39,685 nucleotides of DNA from Plastoroseomonas hellenica (lineage in GTDB: Bacteria; Pseudomonadota; Alphaproteobacteria; Acetobacterales; Acetobacteraceae): positions 1 to 39,685 of the forward strand of contig NZ_JAAGBB010000050.1 of assembly GCF_018129085.1 (NCBI RefSeq). The letters run 5' to 3'. The stretch's first letter is position 1, and each line of letters opens with the position of its first letter. Below the pieces are notes generated by a model that made no database searches, was not told where the DNA came from, and saw only the letters and a list, made by a program, of their open reading frames with translations. Below, piece by piece: positions 7,859-15,587 of the stretch. The translations under genes and the position numbers were made by a program.

Positions 7859-9144
7859 GAACCCCGCTTCCCGTCCCGGGCGCGGGCCGGCGCAGCGCCC
7901 ATCTCACCGATGCCTGGCAGGCGGTGCAGGCGCGCGCCTTCCGCGCCGTGCTCGACCGGCTGGACGCGCGCGGCGTGGTGGCCGAGCGCGCCCAGCGCAC
8001 GGAGCTGCGGGAGGATGCCAATGCCGCGGTCGGCATCGCGCTGGAGGGCTCCGATCTCGCGCTCAACGGCTTCGAGCGTGGGCAGATGGTGGAAGCCCTG
8101 CTCGACGAGATCATCGGGCTCGGCCCGCTGGAGCCGCTGCTCGCCGATCCGACCGTCGAGGACGTCATCGTCAACGGCCCGACGCGCATCTATGTGGAGC
8201 GTGCGGGCAAGTTGCAGCGCATGCCGCTGCGCTTCCGCGACGACGCGCATCTGATGGCGACCATCCAGCGCATCGTGGGGCCGCTGGGCCGCCGGGTGGA
8301 TGAGGCCAACCCCTGCTGCGACGCGCGGCTGACGGATGGATCGCGGGTGAACATCGTGGTGCCGCCGGTGGCGCTGGACGGGCCGGCGCTCTCGATCCGC
8401 AAGCAGCGCCGCGTCGCGCTAACCGCGAACGACCTGGTGCGCGGCGGCTCTGCCCCGCGCGAGGTGATCGACTATCTGGCGCTCGCGGTGCGCTCGAAGT
8501 TCAACACCCTGGTGATCGGCGGCACCGGCTCGGGCAAGACCACGCTGCTGAACATCCTCTCCGGCTATATCGACGAGGCCGAGCGCCTGGTCACCATCGA
8601 GGACGCGGCCGAGCTGCAGCTCCACCAGGAGCATGTGGTGCGGCTGGAGACCCGGCCGGCGGGGCCCGATGGCAGCAGCGCGGTGACGGCGCGCGAGCTG
8701 ATGCGCAACGCGCTGCGGATGCGCCCCGACCGCATCGTGCTGGGCGAGGTGCGCGGCGCCGAGGCGGTCGAGATGCTGCAAGCGATGAGCACCGGGCATG
8801 ACGGCTCGATCTCGACCTTGCACGCCAACAGCCCGCGCGACGCGCTGGCGCGGCTCGAGATGCTGCTCGCCTTTTCCGGCCTGCCCTTCGAGCCGCGGGC
8901 GCTCCGGCGCTTTATCGCCTCCTCGATCAACATGATCGTGGAGGTGTCGCGCGGCGGCGATGGCCGCCGCCGTATCGTGCATATCGCGGAGCTCTGCGGC
9001 GTCGAGGGCGAGACCTACCGGCTGCACGATGTCTGGAAGCAGGATGCCGAGGCGCCGACCTTGCGCGCCGCCGCCACGGCGCCGCTGCGGTCGATGCTGC
9101 GGGCGGGCGCGCGGCGCCAGATGATGGATGCGGAGGGCGCATGA
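7855..9144 (+). CDS. cpaF: Flp pilus assembly ATPase CpaF (TadA)
   Basis: 429-residue cytoplasmic secretion ATPase of the VirB11/PulE superfamily that powers Tad pilus polymerisation. The N-terminal domain contains [20 protein letters not shown], typical of CpaF. Walker A is GGTGSGKTT with Lys228. The Asp box region and Walker B ([15 protein letters not shown]) are intact, as is the His box [15 protein letters not shown]. Length and motif order match the family well. It overlaps cpaE and tadB by four bases each. With the CpaE-like protein degenerate, this is the only clear ATPase motor in the cluster. Confidence 0.97.
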   Translation: MRTPLPVPGAGRRSAHLTDAWQAVQARAFRAVLDRLDARGVVAERAQRTELREDANAAVGIALEGSDLALNGFERGQMVEALLDEIIGLGPLEPLLADPTVEDVIVNGPTRIYVERAGKLQRMPLRFRDDAHLMATIQRIVGPLGRRVDEANPCCDARLTDGSRVNIVVPPVALDGPALSIRKQRRVALTANDLVRGGSAPREVIDYLALAVRSKFNTLVIGGTGSGKTTLLNILSGYIDEAERLVTIEDAAELQLHQEHVVRLETRPAGPDGSSAVTARELMRNALRMRPDRIVLGEVRGAEAVEMLQAMSTGHDGSISTLHANSPRDALARLEMLLAFSGLPFEPRALRRFIASSINMIVEVSRGGDGRRRIVHIAELCGVEGETYRLHDVWKQDAEAPTLRAAATAPLRSMLRAGARRQMMDAEGA

Positions 9145-10034
9145 ACCTGCCGCTGATCCTGCTGACCCTGGCCGCGGGCATGCTGCTGGTGCTGGTGGCG
9201 GCGCTGCGCAGCCGCGCATCGCGCCAGGCGGAGCAGCATCTGCGGAGCCTGGTGGCCGGGCGGGAGAACGAGGCCGCGCCTGGGCCGCGCACGCTGCGGC
9301 TGCCGGTTCCCCTCACGTTGCTGCTGTTCCGCGCGGGGCTCGATCCGCGCCGGCTCGGTATCGCGCTCGGCGTCATGCTGGTGGTCTGTGCGCTGCTCGG
9401 GGCGGTGGCGCTCGGGCCCTGGCGCGCGGCGGTGCTGGCCTTGCTGGCTTGCGGCGGCACGGCGTTCTTCGTGCATCGGCGCATGGTGAGCCGGCTCGCC
9501 GCGCTGGAGGCGGAGCTGCCGGCCTTCCTCGACCGGATGCGCCAGCACATCGAAATCGGCGCCTCGGTGGAGCAGGCGATCCGGCGCTCGGCGCTCGCCA
9601 GCGGGCCGCGGCTGCGGGAAGCGATGGAGCCGCTGCATAGGCGCATCGCCAATGGCGAGACCGTGCCGGAGGCGCTGGAATGGCTGGCGAAGCGGGAAGG
9701 GGGACTGGCGCTGCCGGTCTTCGCGACCGCCGTCGCCGCTTCCCTGCGCTACGGCGGTCGGCTGGCCGGCACCCTCGCCAATATCTCCCGGACCCTGCGG
9801 CAGCGGTCGCGCATGGAGCGGGAGCTGCGCGCCAGCACCGCTGAGACCCGCGCCAGCGCGCTGGTGCTGACCGCGCTGCCATTGCTGGTGGCGGCGGGGC
9901 TGATGCTGCTAACGCCCGGCCATTTCGATTACTTCACCGATCCAGAGCGCGGGGCGCGTTCGGGGATGCTGGCGCTCGGGCTCTATCTGACGGGCGTCGT
10001 GCTGGTGCGGCGTCTGGCGAAGCCACGGTTTTGA
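9141..10034 (+). CDS. tadB: Tad pilus inner-membrane protein TadB (type II secretion F family)
   Basis: 297-residue membrane platform protein of the Tad pilus. Hydrophobic segments lie at about 3-22, 73-115 and at the C-terminus (about 236-253 and 270-290). The T2SSF domain at about 125-250 contains LPAFLDRMRQHIEIGASVEQ, the TadB/GspF helix signature. TadB and TadC form the platform on which CpaF acts. The gene starts with an ATGA overlap with cpaF and ends with TGA inside a possible TTGA overlap with tadC. Confidence 0.92.
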   Translation: MNLPLILLTLAAGMLLVLVAALRSRASRQAEQHLRSLVAGRENEAAPGPRTLRLPVPLTLLLFRAGLDPRRLGIALGVMLVVCALLGAVALGPWRAAVLALLACGGTAFFVHRRMVSRLAALEAELPAFLDRMRQHIEIGASVEQAIRRSALASGPRLREAMEPLHRRIANGETVPEALEWLAKREGGLALPVFATAVAASLRYGGRLAGTLANISRTLRQRSRMERELRASTAETRASALVLTALPLLVAAGLMLLTPGHFDYFTDPERGARSGMLALGLYLTGVVLVRRLAKPRF

Positions 10035-10036
10035 TC

Positions 10037-10954
10037 ATGATAGACCCGCTCGCCCTCATCCTGATCTTTGCTGGCGCGGCGCTGCTCTGCGGCACCGGTA
10101 TCGCCAGATTGCAGGCAGAGCGCGGATTGCGCGACCGGCTGAGCGGGGCGGTGCAGCGAACCGGCTTGGCCGCGCCGAGCCTGGCCGCGGCGAGCGGGGC
10201 GCGATTCTGGCTGTTCGGCCTGAGCGTGGCCATCGGGCGCCGAGTGCTGGGTGGTGCCCGGGCGCGAGATGTGCTGAGCGGTGATCTCCGGCGCGCTGGC
10301 GTGCAGTTCGCCGGAGCCGCAGAGGCTTTCGCCGCGTTCCGCCTGCTGGTGGCAATTGTCGCCGGCACTTTGGCGGCGCTGTTCCTGGGTGGAGAGAACG
10401 CCATCGCGGCTGCCTTGGTCGGTGCCTTGGCCGGCGCTTTCGCCGCCACCCGCGGCCTGCGCGGGCTGGCGGCACGGCGGGAGCAAGCGATCCGCAGGGA
10501 ACTGCCGGTGACACTCGATCTGCTTGGCCTGGCGCTGGAGGGTGGCGCCGGCATCGAGCAGGCGCTGCGTTTCCTGGCGCAGCCGGGGCGGCTGCCTTCG
10601 AAGGTAGTGATCGGACCGCTGCGGATGCTGGTCGCGGACCTGGACCATGGCGTGCCCCATGACCTGGCGCTGGAGCGCCTCGGCGAGCGACTGGCCATCG
10701 AGCCGGCACTGCTCTTCGTGGAAGTGCTGCGCCAGTCGCTGCGGCACGGCACGGATGTCGTACCCGCGCTGAAGACATTGGCGGAGGATCTGATCGAGCG
10801 GCGTATCCAGGACGCGCGAGCATCGATCGGGCGTATTGCCACGACGATGACCGTGATCATGGTGACCTGCTTCCTGCCTGCCTTGATAATCCTGATTGCG
10901 GCGCCGGCGGTCGGCGACGTGACCGCGATGCTGCGGAGCGCGGCCGGACGATGA
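10037..10954 (+). CDS. tadC: Tad pilus inner-membrane protein TadC (type II secretion F family)
   Basis: 305-residue partner of TadB. An N-terminal membrane segment is followed by a central hydrophobic pair (about 108-145). The T2SSF domain contains LPVTLDLLGLALEGGAGIEQAL-like helices with conserved VPHDLALERL and RQSLRHGTDVVPALK, and a C-terminal membrane helix follows. ATG at 10037 is taken as the start; TTG at 10031 would give the four-base overlap seen at the other junctions and is equally possible. It ends in an ATGA overlap with tadD. Confidence 0.9.
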   Translation: MIDPLALILIFAGAALLCGTGIARLQAERGLRDRLSGAVQRTGLAAPSLAAASGARFWLFGLSVAIGRRVLGGARARDVLSGDLRRAGVQFAGAAEAFAAFRLLVAIVAGTLAALFLGGENAIAAALVGALAGAFAATRGLRGLAARREQAIRRELPVTLDLLGLALEGGAGIEQALRFLAQPGRLPSKVVIGPLRMLVADLDHGVPHDLALERLGERLAIEPALLFVEVLRQSLRHGTDVVPALKTLAEDLIERRIQDARASIGRIATTMTVIMVTCFLPALIILIAAPAVGDVTAMLRSAAGR

Positions 10955-11634
10955 CGATGATCCGATCTGTCCTTCTGGCATTGCTGCTCGGCTTCGGGGG
11001 ATGCACCGAAGGCGGCGACCTCGGCAGCCTCTTCGGCAGCAGCCTGGCATCGGACAACCGCGGCTCCGACAGCGAACGGGATCTCTATCTCGACGTCATC
11101 GCCGGGCTGAACCAGCGCGGCCTCTATCACGCATCGCTGGCGCATCTCGACGAGTATACCCGCCGGCACCGCGCGACCGAGCGCAGCCAGTTGCTGCGCG
11201 CCGACGCCCTGGCCTCGGTCGGGCAGCGGGAGGAGGCGACGCGGCTCTATCGGGAATTGCTGGCCGGCGGCAGCGCCGCGGCGGCGCAGAACGGGCTCGG
11301 GCGCGTGGCGGCGCTGTCGGGGGATTGGCCGGGGGCGGCGACATCCTTCCAGGAGGCGGTCGCCCGCGATCCCACCAATGTCCGCTACCTCAACAATCTC
11401 GGCTACGCCTATCTGCGCGCCGGCGACGCGCGCCAGGCGGAGTTCCGGCTGCGCCAGGCGGAGGAACTGGAGCCGCAGAACATCGAGGTCGGCAACAACC
11501 TGACCCTGCTGTTCCTGACCGACAATCGCCGCCAGGAAGGCGAGGCGCGGCTGGCCCGGATCGCCGACCCCAACGCCCGCCAGGCGATCCGCCGCCAGGC
11601 GCAGACGATCGCGCAAGGAGCACCGCGCTCATGA
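10951..11634 (+). CDS. tadD: TadD-like tetratricopeptide lipoprotein
   Basis: 227-residue TPR protein. The N-terminus is a signal peptide ending in a probable lipobox (GFGGC, Cys at about 18), so the mature protein is likely anchored in a membrane facing the periplasm. At least three TPR-like helical pairs cover about 75-205; the clearest reads NNLGYAYLRAGDARQAEFRL. TadD is thought to be the pilotin-like lipoprotein needed for secretin assembly. Four-base overlaps with tadC and with the next small gene place it firmly in the operon. Confidence 0.87.
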   Translation: MTMIRSVLLALLLGFGGCTEGGDLGSLFGSSLASDNRGSDSERDLYLDVIAGLNQRGLYHASLAHLDEYTRRHRATERSQLLRADALASVGQREEATRLYRELLAGGSAAAAQNGLGRVAALSGDWPGAATSFQEAVARDPTNVRYLNNLGYAYLRAGDARQAEFRLRQAEELEPQNIEVGNNLTLLFLTDNRRQEGEARLARIADPNARQAIRRQAQTIAQGAPRS

Positions 11635-11933
11635 AGATGCTGATCGCCTCCGCTCTGATCGCATTGCCGGGCCTGGCCTGGTCGCAGGACACGGACAGCG
11701 TCGTGCGCCGCGTGATCGACATGCAACTCATGACCAGGGACACCCAGCCGCCGGGACCAGGCGTGCCGGGCAGCGAGGCATCGCGGCTGCTGGGCCGTGC
11801 GCAGGGGCAGGCGGGCCAGACCCCGGGCGGGGCAGTGGCTCCCTTCGGAATGGCGCCTGCCTCCTCCGGGGCCACACCAGCTTCCTCCGGCTCGCCGTTC
11901 AGCGCGCCGGCCAGCGGGATAGGTGGGCGATGA
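11631..11933 (+). CDS. small exported protein of unknown function in the tad operon
   Basis: 100 residues. A clean signal peptide covers about 1-18 (ALIALPGLAWSQ). A short charged helix follows (SVVRRVIDMQLMTRD), then a low-complexity Gly/Pro/Ser/Ala tail with two ATPASSG-like repeats. It starts with an ATGA overlap with tadD and ends one base before the tadG-like start, so it is translated in the operon. I do not recognise the family and it is not one of the standard Tad components. The disordered tail and export signal suggest a periplasmic accessory factor; its role is unknown. Confidence 0.68.
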   Translation: MKMLIASALIALPGLAWSQDTDSVVRRVIDMQLMTRDTQPPGPGVPGSEASRLLGRAQGQAGQTPGGAVAPFGMAPASSGATPASSGSPFSAPASGIGGR

Positions 11934-11934
11934 C

Positions 11935-13653
11935 ATGACCCCGCGCCGCCGCCGGACCGGCTTGTGGCGAGAGCGTCGCGGCGCGGCCGCGATCATCGTT
12001 GCCCTGGCATTCATGGTCCTGGCGGGGGCGACCGCGCTGGCGACGGATGCGAGCCTGCTGCAATGGCAGCGGCGCCGGCTGCAGGCGGCCGTGGATGCGG
12101 CCGCGCTATCGGCGGTGCGCACACCGGCGGAGCGGCAGGCGCAGCGGGCGACGGAGGCGTTGACCGCGAACGGCTTCCCTACGGCCTCGATCACCACGCA
12201 GGCTGGGATCTATACGGCCGATCCTGGCCTGGCGGTCTCCGGGCGTTTCGTTGCCGGCGGCTCCAGCCTCAACGCCGCACCGGCCGTCCAGGTGCAGGCG
12301 ACAACGAATTCGCCGGTGACCCTGATGCGCCTCTTCGGCGGCGGCGCGACGACGCCGGTCGCGGCCAGGGCGATCGCGGCGCACCAGCCGATGGGCGCCT
12401 TCACCATCGGCTCCGGGCTGCTGGCGGTGAACACCGGTGATTCGACCTCACTGAACCAGTTGCTCGGCGGCCTGCTCGGGACAGGGGTATCGCTCAACGC
12501 CGTCGACTACAACGCGCTGCTCGCTGCCGATGTCAACGCCTTCTCTTTCCTGGACAGGCTCGCGATCGCCACCAACCTGACCGCGGGCAACTACGCTTCC
12601 CTGCTGCAATCGGTGGTCGGCGTCGGCACCCTGCTCGGGGCCGCGGCGAATGCGCTGTCGCCGAATACGGCGCAGGTGGCGGCCCGCAATGTGCTGCTGA
12701 CCCTCGCCGCCAACGTGGGGGATAACCGCACGCTCCGCCTCGGTGACCTGCTGGCGCTCGGCGGGCATGCCAGCCAGACGATCGGGAGTCTCGGCGACGA
12801 TGCCAGCTACACCACGCTCGGGATCAGCGCCTTCGAATTGCTGCAGGCTGCGGCGGCGGTCGGCGGGCGGAACCAAGTCGTGCAATTGGGGACGCTGCTG
12901 AACCTGCCCCTCGTCGCGCAGGTCACCGCATCCCTCACGCTGATCGAGCCACCGGCGGCGTCCGGGCCGGTGGCGGCGGACGGGCATGTGGCGCTGGGGC
13001 CGGTCGGCGTGCGTGCGCACACCTCGCAGCTTCGGCTGACGCTGGATGTCCGGTTGCTCGGCGTCGATCTTACCGTTGCAGCATCGGAAATCCACCTGCC
13101 GATCATAATCGAGGTCGCCGCGGCGACCGGGACGCTCAGCGGCATCACCTGCGGGGCTGTGCCGCAGGCCGATACCCTCATGAGGGTGGCGGTCGATACC
13201 GGCGCGACGGCGATAGGGCTGGGAAGCGGTAGCGCCTCGGCACCGCAGTTTGCCAACATCGTCACTGTATCGATCTTTGGCCTATCGATCGGAATAGAAG
13301 GGCGCGCTCAGGCCAATGTCGGCCAGGGAGCCGGTACACTGGAATTTACTGCCGCCCAAATAGACGCCGGAATGGCGCAGAGAGTCAGCGCCACTGATGC
13401 AAATGGCCGAATCCTCGGGAATCTTTTGGGAAACCTGGAGCTGAGGGCTGGATCAGGTACGGCAGGGCTTCAGTCGGTTCTGAACACTGTGAACCTTGTT
13501 GTTATTCCTATACTACGCTTGGCGATCAGCAACGTGCTAGGTTTATTGGATCCTGTCATTATAGGATTGTTAAACGCGCTTGGTATTACTGTAGGGTATG
13601 CAGATGTGCGACCCGATGCGGTGCGCTGTGGTGTGGTCGCACTGGTCCGATAG
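11935..13653 (+). CDS. TadG-like pilus assembly protein (TadE/G N-terminal domain)
   Basis: 572-residue protein with an N-terminal TadE/TadG-like segment: basic residues, RRGAAAIIVAL, one membrane helix (about 15-35) and the DAAALSAV motif typical of TadG and DUF2134 proteins. The long remainder is periplasmic and rich in Leu, Gly, Ala, Asn and Val, with repeated LLGGLLG- and VGTLLG-like turns; no von Willebrand A domain is apparent. AGGTGG at 11921-11926 supports the ATG at 11935; GTG at 11923 is the alternative. The last 390 bases (13260-13650) are clearly less GC-rich and use codons such as ATA, TTA and GTT that are rare in the rest of the operon. Confidence 0.78.
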   Translation: MTPRRRRTGLWRERRGAAAIIVALAFMVLAGATALATDASLLQWQRRRLQAAVDAAALSAVRTPAERQAQRATEALTANGFPTASITTQAGIYTADPGLAVSGRFVAGGSSLNAAPAVQVQATTNSPVTLMRLFGGGATTPVAARAIAAHQPMGAFTIGSGLLAVNTGDSTSLNQLLGGLLGTGVSLNAVDYNALLAADVNAFSFLDRLAIATNLTAGNYASLLQSVVGVGTLLGAAANALSPNTAQVAARNVLLTLAANVGDNRTLRLGDLLALGGHASQTIGSLGDDASYTTLGISAFELLQAAAAVGGRNQVVQLGTLLNLPLVAQVTASLTLIEPPAASGPVAADGHVALGPVGVRAHTSQLRLTLDVRLLGVDLTVAASEIHLPIIIEVAAATGTLSGITCGAVPQADTLMRVAVDTGATAIGLGSGSASAPQFANIVTVSIFGLSIGIEGRAQANVGQGAGTLEFTAAQIDAGMAQRVSATDANGRILGNLLGNLELRAGSGTAGLQSVLNTVNLVVIPILRLAISNVLGLLDPVIIGLLNALGITVGYADVRPDAVRCGVVALVR

Positions 13654-13661
13654 AGCGAAAG

Positions 13662-13687
13662 CCCATGCCGTGCCCGGGCGGCATGGG
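13662..13687 (+). other. intercistronic hairpin between tadG and flp
   Basis: Perfect inverted repeat CCCATGCCG (13662-13670) and CGGCATGGG (13679-13687) with an eight-base loop, between the tadG stop and the flp ribosome binding site. No T-run follows. It could stabilise or process the pilin transcript so that pilin is made in excess over the assembly proteins. Confidence 0.5.
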
Positions 13688-13732
13688 GAGAGAGGCTAAG
13701 CCCGGCGAGACGCCATGTGAGGAGTACGAACG

Positions 13733-13918
13733 ATGATTGGCAGGTTCCTGTCGAAGATGCTGAGCCTTCGCGGCGATCGGCGCGGTGCTTCGGCGATTGA
13801 ATACGGCCTGATCGCGGCAGGAATTGCGCTTGCCATTGCAGCCTCGATCCCCGGAATCAGGACAAGCCTTCAGACCATCTTTACGAACATCGCGACCACA
13901 CTCGCGGGCGTCGATTGA
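13733..13918 (+). CDS. flp: Flp-family type IVb major pilin
   Basis: 61-residue prepilin. The leader (1-18) ends in RRG, followed by ASAIEYGLIAAGIALAIAA: cleavage after Gly18 would leave Glu at +5 and Tyr at +6, the hallmark of Flp pilins. The hydrophobic helix runs to about residue 42 and the tail is very short, as usual for Flp. A good ribosome binding site (GAGGAG) lies about 10 bases before the ATG. The gene sits after tadG and just before tadE; in most tad loci flp is the first gene. The peptidase that would process it (CpaA/TadV) is not in this window. Confidence 0.94.
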   Translation: MIGRFLSKMLSLRGDRRGASAIEYGLIAAGIALAIAASIPGIRTSLQTIFTNIATTLAGVD

Positions 13919-14349
13919 TGTCCGCGACGGGCCGAACGCGATATCGGCCTCGCGCGGGTTCGGTCGCGGTGGAGTTCGCCTTCATCGCGCCGGTCCTGAT
14001 CCTGCTGTTGCTGGGCATCCTCGCCTTCGGCTTCCAGTTGGCGGCGAACATCGCGGCGACGCAGGCAGCCAGCGAGGGTGCCCGGGCAGCGGCGGCGGGC
14101 CTGACGAACGCCGAGCGCCAGACCTTCGCGCGCAACGCCGCGCTCGCCGTGCTCAGCAGCTATGGCGGGCTCGCGGCACCACCGCGAGGAACGGTGCCGA
14201 CGCCCGTCGTGAACACCGAGACGGTCACGGTGACTGTCAACATCAGCCTTGCCGGATATGGCATCAGCGCTTTGCCGTTGGTTGGCAGCGTCCTGCCATT
14301 GCCGACCACCGCGACTGCCACCGTCACCACGCGCATCGGCTCCTTCTGA
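13918..14349 (+). CDS. tadE: TadE-like minor pseudopilin
   Basis: 143-residue TadE family protein. After a short basic leader it has the motif GSVAVEFAFIAPVLILLLLG, the TadE pseudopilin signature with Glu near +5, then a membrane helix and an extracellular domain with the typical AATQAASEGARAAA helix. TadE is matured by the same peptidase as Flp and helps pilus initiation. The ATG at 13918 shares its first base with the flp stop (TGATG). Last gene of the tad run; a 72-base gap without a strong terminator follows. Confidence 0.89.
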   Translation: MSATGRTRYRPRAGSVAVEFAFIAPVLILLLLGILAFGFQLAANIAATQAASEGARAAAAGLTNAERQTFARNAALAVLSSYGGLAAPPRGTVPTPVVNTETVTVTVNISLAGYGISALPLVGSVLPLPTTATATVTTRIGSF

Positions 14350-14421
14350 CGCGCGTGCCGCGCCTTCCCAGGATGTGCGAAGCCCGGCAGGCTTCCGGCG
14401 CGCAACAGGGAAGGCCGTGCC

Positions 14422-14826
14422 ATGCAGATCGACGACCCCGCGGTGATCGCCGAGGCCCGTGCCGTCTTCGACCGCTACGAAGCGGCGCTGATGGCCAATG
14501 ACACCGCCACCCTCGACGCCATCTTCTGGAACGATCCCCGCACCGTCCGCTTCGGCATCACCGAGATCCTCTACGGGCACGACGCGATCCGGGCCTTCCG
14601 CGCCTCCGTCGCGCACTACGCGCAGCGGGTGCAGAAGCGGGTCCATATCACCAGCTTCGGCGCGGACTTCGCCTGCACGCATCTCGAATACGAACGCGTC
14701 GGCACCGGCCTGATCGGGCGGGAGACCAAGGTCATGGCGCGGCTGCCCGGCCTCGGCTGGCGGGTGGTCTCCGCGCATGTCTCCCTGCTCGCAGGCCAGG
14801 ATCCGGGCCGTCGGCAGCGCGGTTAG
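14422..14826 (+). CDS. HpxZ/AtzH-like SnoaL-fold protein
   Basis: 134-residue protein resembling HpxZ (oxalurate catabolism) and the AtzH domain. The core pattern includes VFDRYEAALMANDTATLDAI, FWNDPRTVRFGITE and YGHDAIRAFR, which is the usual HpxZ/AtzH arrangement of an NTF2-like fold. In other genomes such genes lie next to an amidase of the AtzE/HpxW kind, but no amidase is present here. A ribosome binding site (GGGAAGG) precedes the ATG. Family confident, function in this setting uncertain. Confidence 0.82.
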   Translation: MQIDDPAVIAEARAVFDRYEAALMANDTATLDAIFWNDPRTVRFGITEILYGHDAIRAFRASVAHYAQRVQKRVHITSFGADFACTHLEYERVGTGLIGRETKVMARLPGLGWRVVSAHVSLLAGQDPGRRQRG

Positions 14827-14866
14827 GCGTCTGGTGCCAGGCCGAGTTCGGGGTATGAAAGGGCCT

Positions 14867-14914
14867 GGAGCCCATCTGGGAATGACCGCGGCGCGGCTTT
14901 CCCAGACGGGCTCC
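14867..14914 (+). other. long stem-loop upstream of the DsbA-like gene
   Basis: 16-base arms GGAGCCCATCTGGGAA (14867-14882) and TTCCCAGACGGGCTCC (14899-14914) pair except for one A/C mismatch, around a 16-base loop. It lies in the 107-base gap before the ATG at 14934. No T-run follows. It may be an mRNA leader structure or part of a dispersed repeat. Confidence 0.45.
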
Positions 14915-14933
14915 CAGCCGGAGGTCACGTCCT

Positions 14934-15587
14934 ATGCCCGCGCACACCGTCGAGTGTTTCTACTCGCTCTCCTCGCCCTGGATGTATCTCGGCGGGCCGC
15001 AGCTCACGGAGATCATCCGGCGGCACAATGCCAAGCTGCTGCTGCGGCCCTATGATTTCCGCCTGGTGATCAAGCATACCGGCGGCATCCCGCTGCGCAG
15101 CCGGCCGGAGCCGCGGCAGGACTACCACGCGCTGGAGCTCGACCGCTGGAGCCGCCATCTCGGCGTGCCGCTCAAGCTCAAGCCGGCGCATTACCCGCCG
15201 ACCGATCAGCGCCCGGCCGGGCGCATGGTGATGGCGGCGCAGCAGCGCGGCATGGACGCCATGGCACTGAGCCACGCCATCCTGCGCGCCCTCTGGGCGG
15301 AGGAGCGCGACATCGCCGACCCGCATGAGCGGGTGAAGATCGCCGATGAGATGGGGCTGCCGGGCCAGCACCTGCAGGCGGCGGAGGACAGCGCCTCCAT
15401 CAGCGCGGAGTGGGAGAAGAACAACCAGGACGCCATCGCGAAAGGCGTATTCGGGGCGCCGACCTTCCTCTGCGGTGATCTCTTCCTCTGGGGGCAGGAC
15501 CGGCTGTTCTTCCTCGATGAGCATCTCGCCGGGCAGCAGGTGCAATCCGCCCCTTCCGCGAAGATCCGGAAGCTCCGCGCCTCGTGA
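14934..15587 (+). CDS. DsbA-family (2-hydroxychromene-2-carboxylate isomerase-like) protein
   Basis: 217-residue thioredoxin-fold protein of the DsbA/kappa-GST group. The N-terminal motif FYSLSSPWMYLG puts Ser-Pro where DsbA has its CxxC, as in 2-hydroxychromene-2-carboxylate isomerases, which use glutathione. The C-terminal part has the conserved KGVFGAPTFLCGDLFLWGQDRL, with the cis-proline loop (GAPTF). Length fits the family. Its stop overlaps the next start (GTGA), so it is coupled to the flavoenzyme downstream. The family covers aromatic degradation and general glutathione-dependent isomerisation; the real substrate cannot be told. Confidence 0.87.
   Translation: MPAHTVECFYSLSSPWMYLGGPQLTEIIRRHNAKLLLRPYDFRLVIKHTGGIPLRSRPEPRQDYHALELDRWSRHLGVPLKLKPAHYPPTDQRPAGRMVMAAQQRGMDAMALSHAILRALWAEERDIADPHERVKIADEMGLPGQHLQAAEDSASISAEWEKNNQDAIAKGVFGAPTFLCGDLFLWGQDRLFFLDEHLAGQQVQSAPSAKIRKLRAS

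Noticed and set aside
14350-14421. Weak hairpin GAAGCC/GGCTTC after tadE as a terminator
   Set aside because: Only six base pairs and no T-run; too weak to call.
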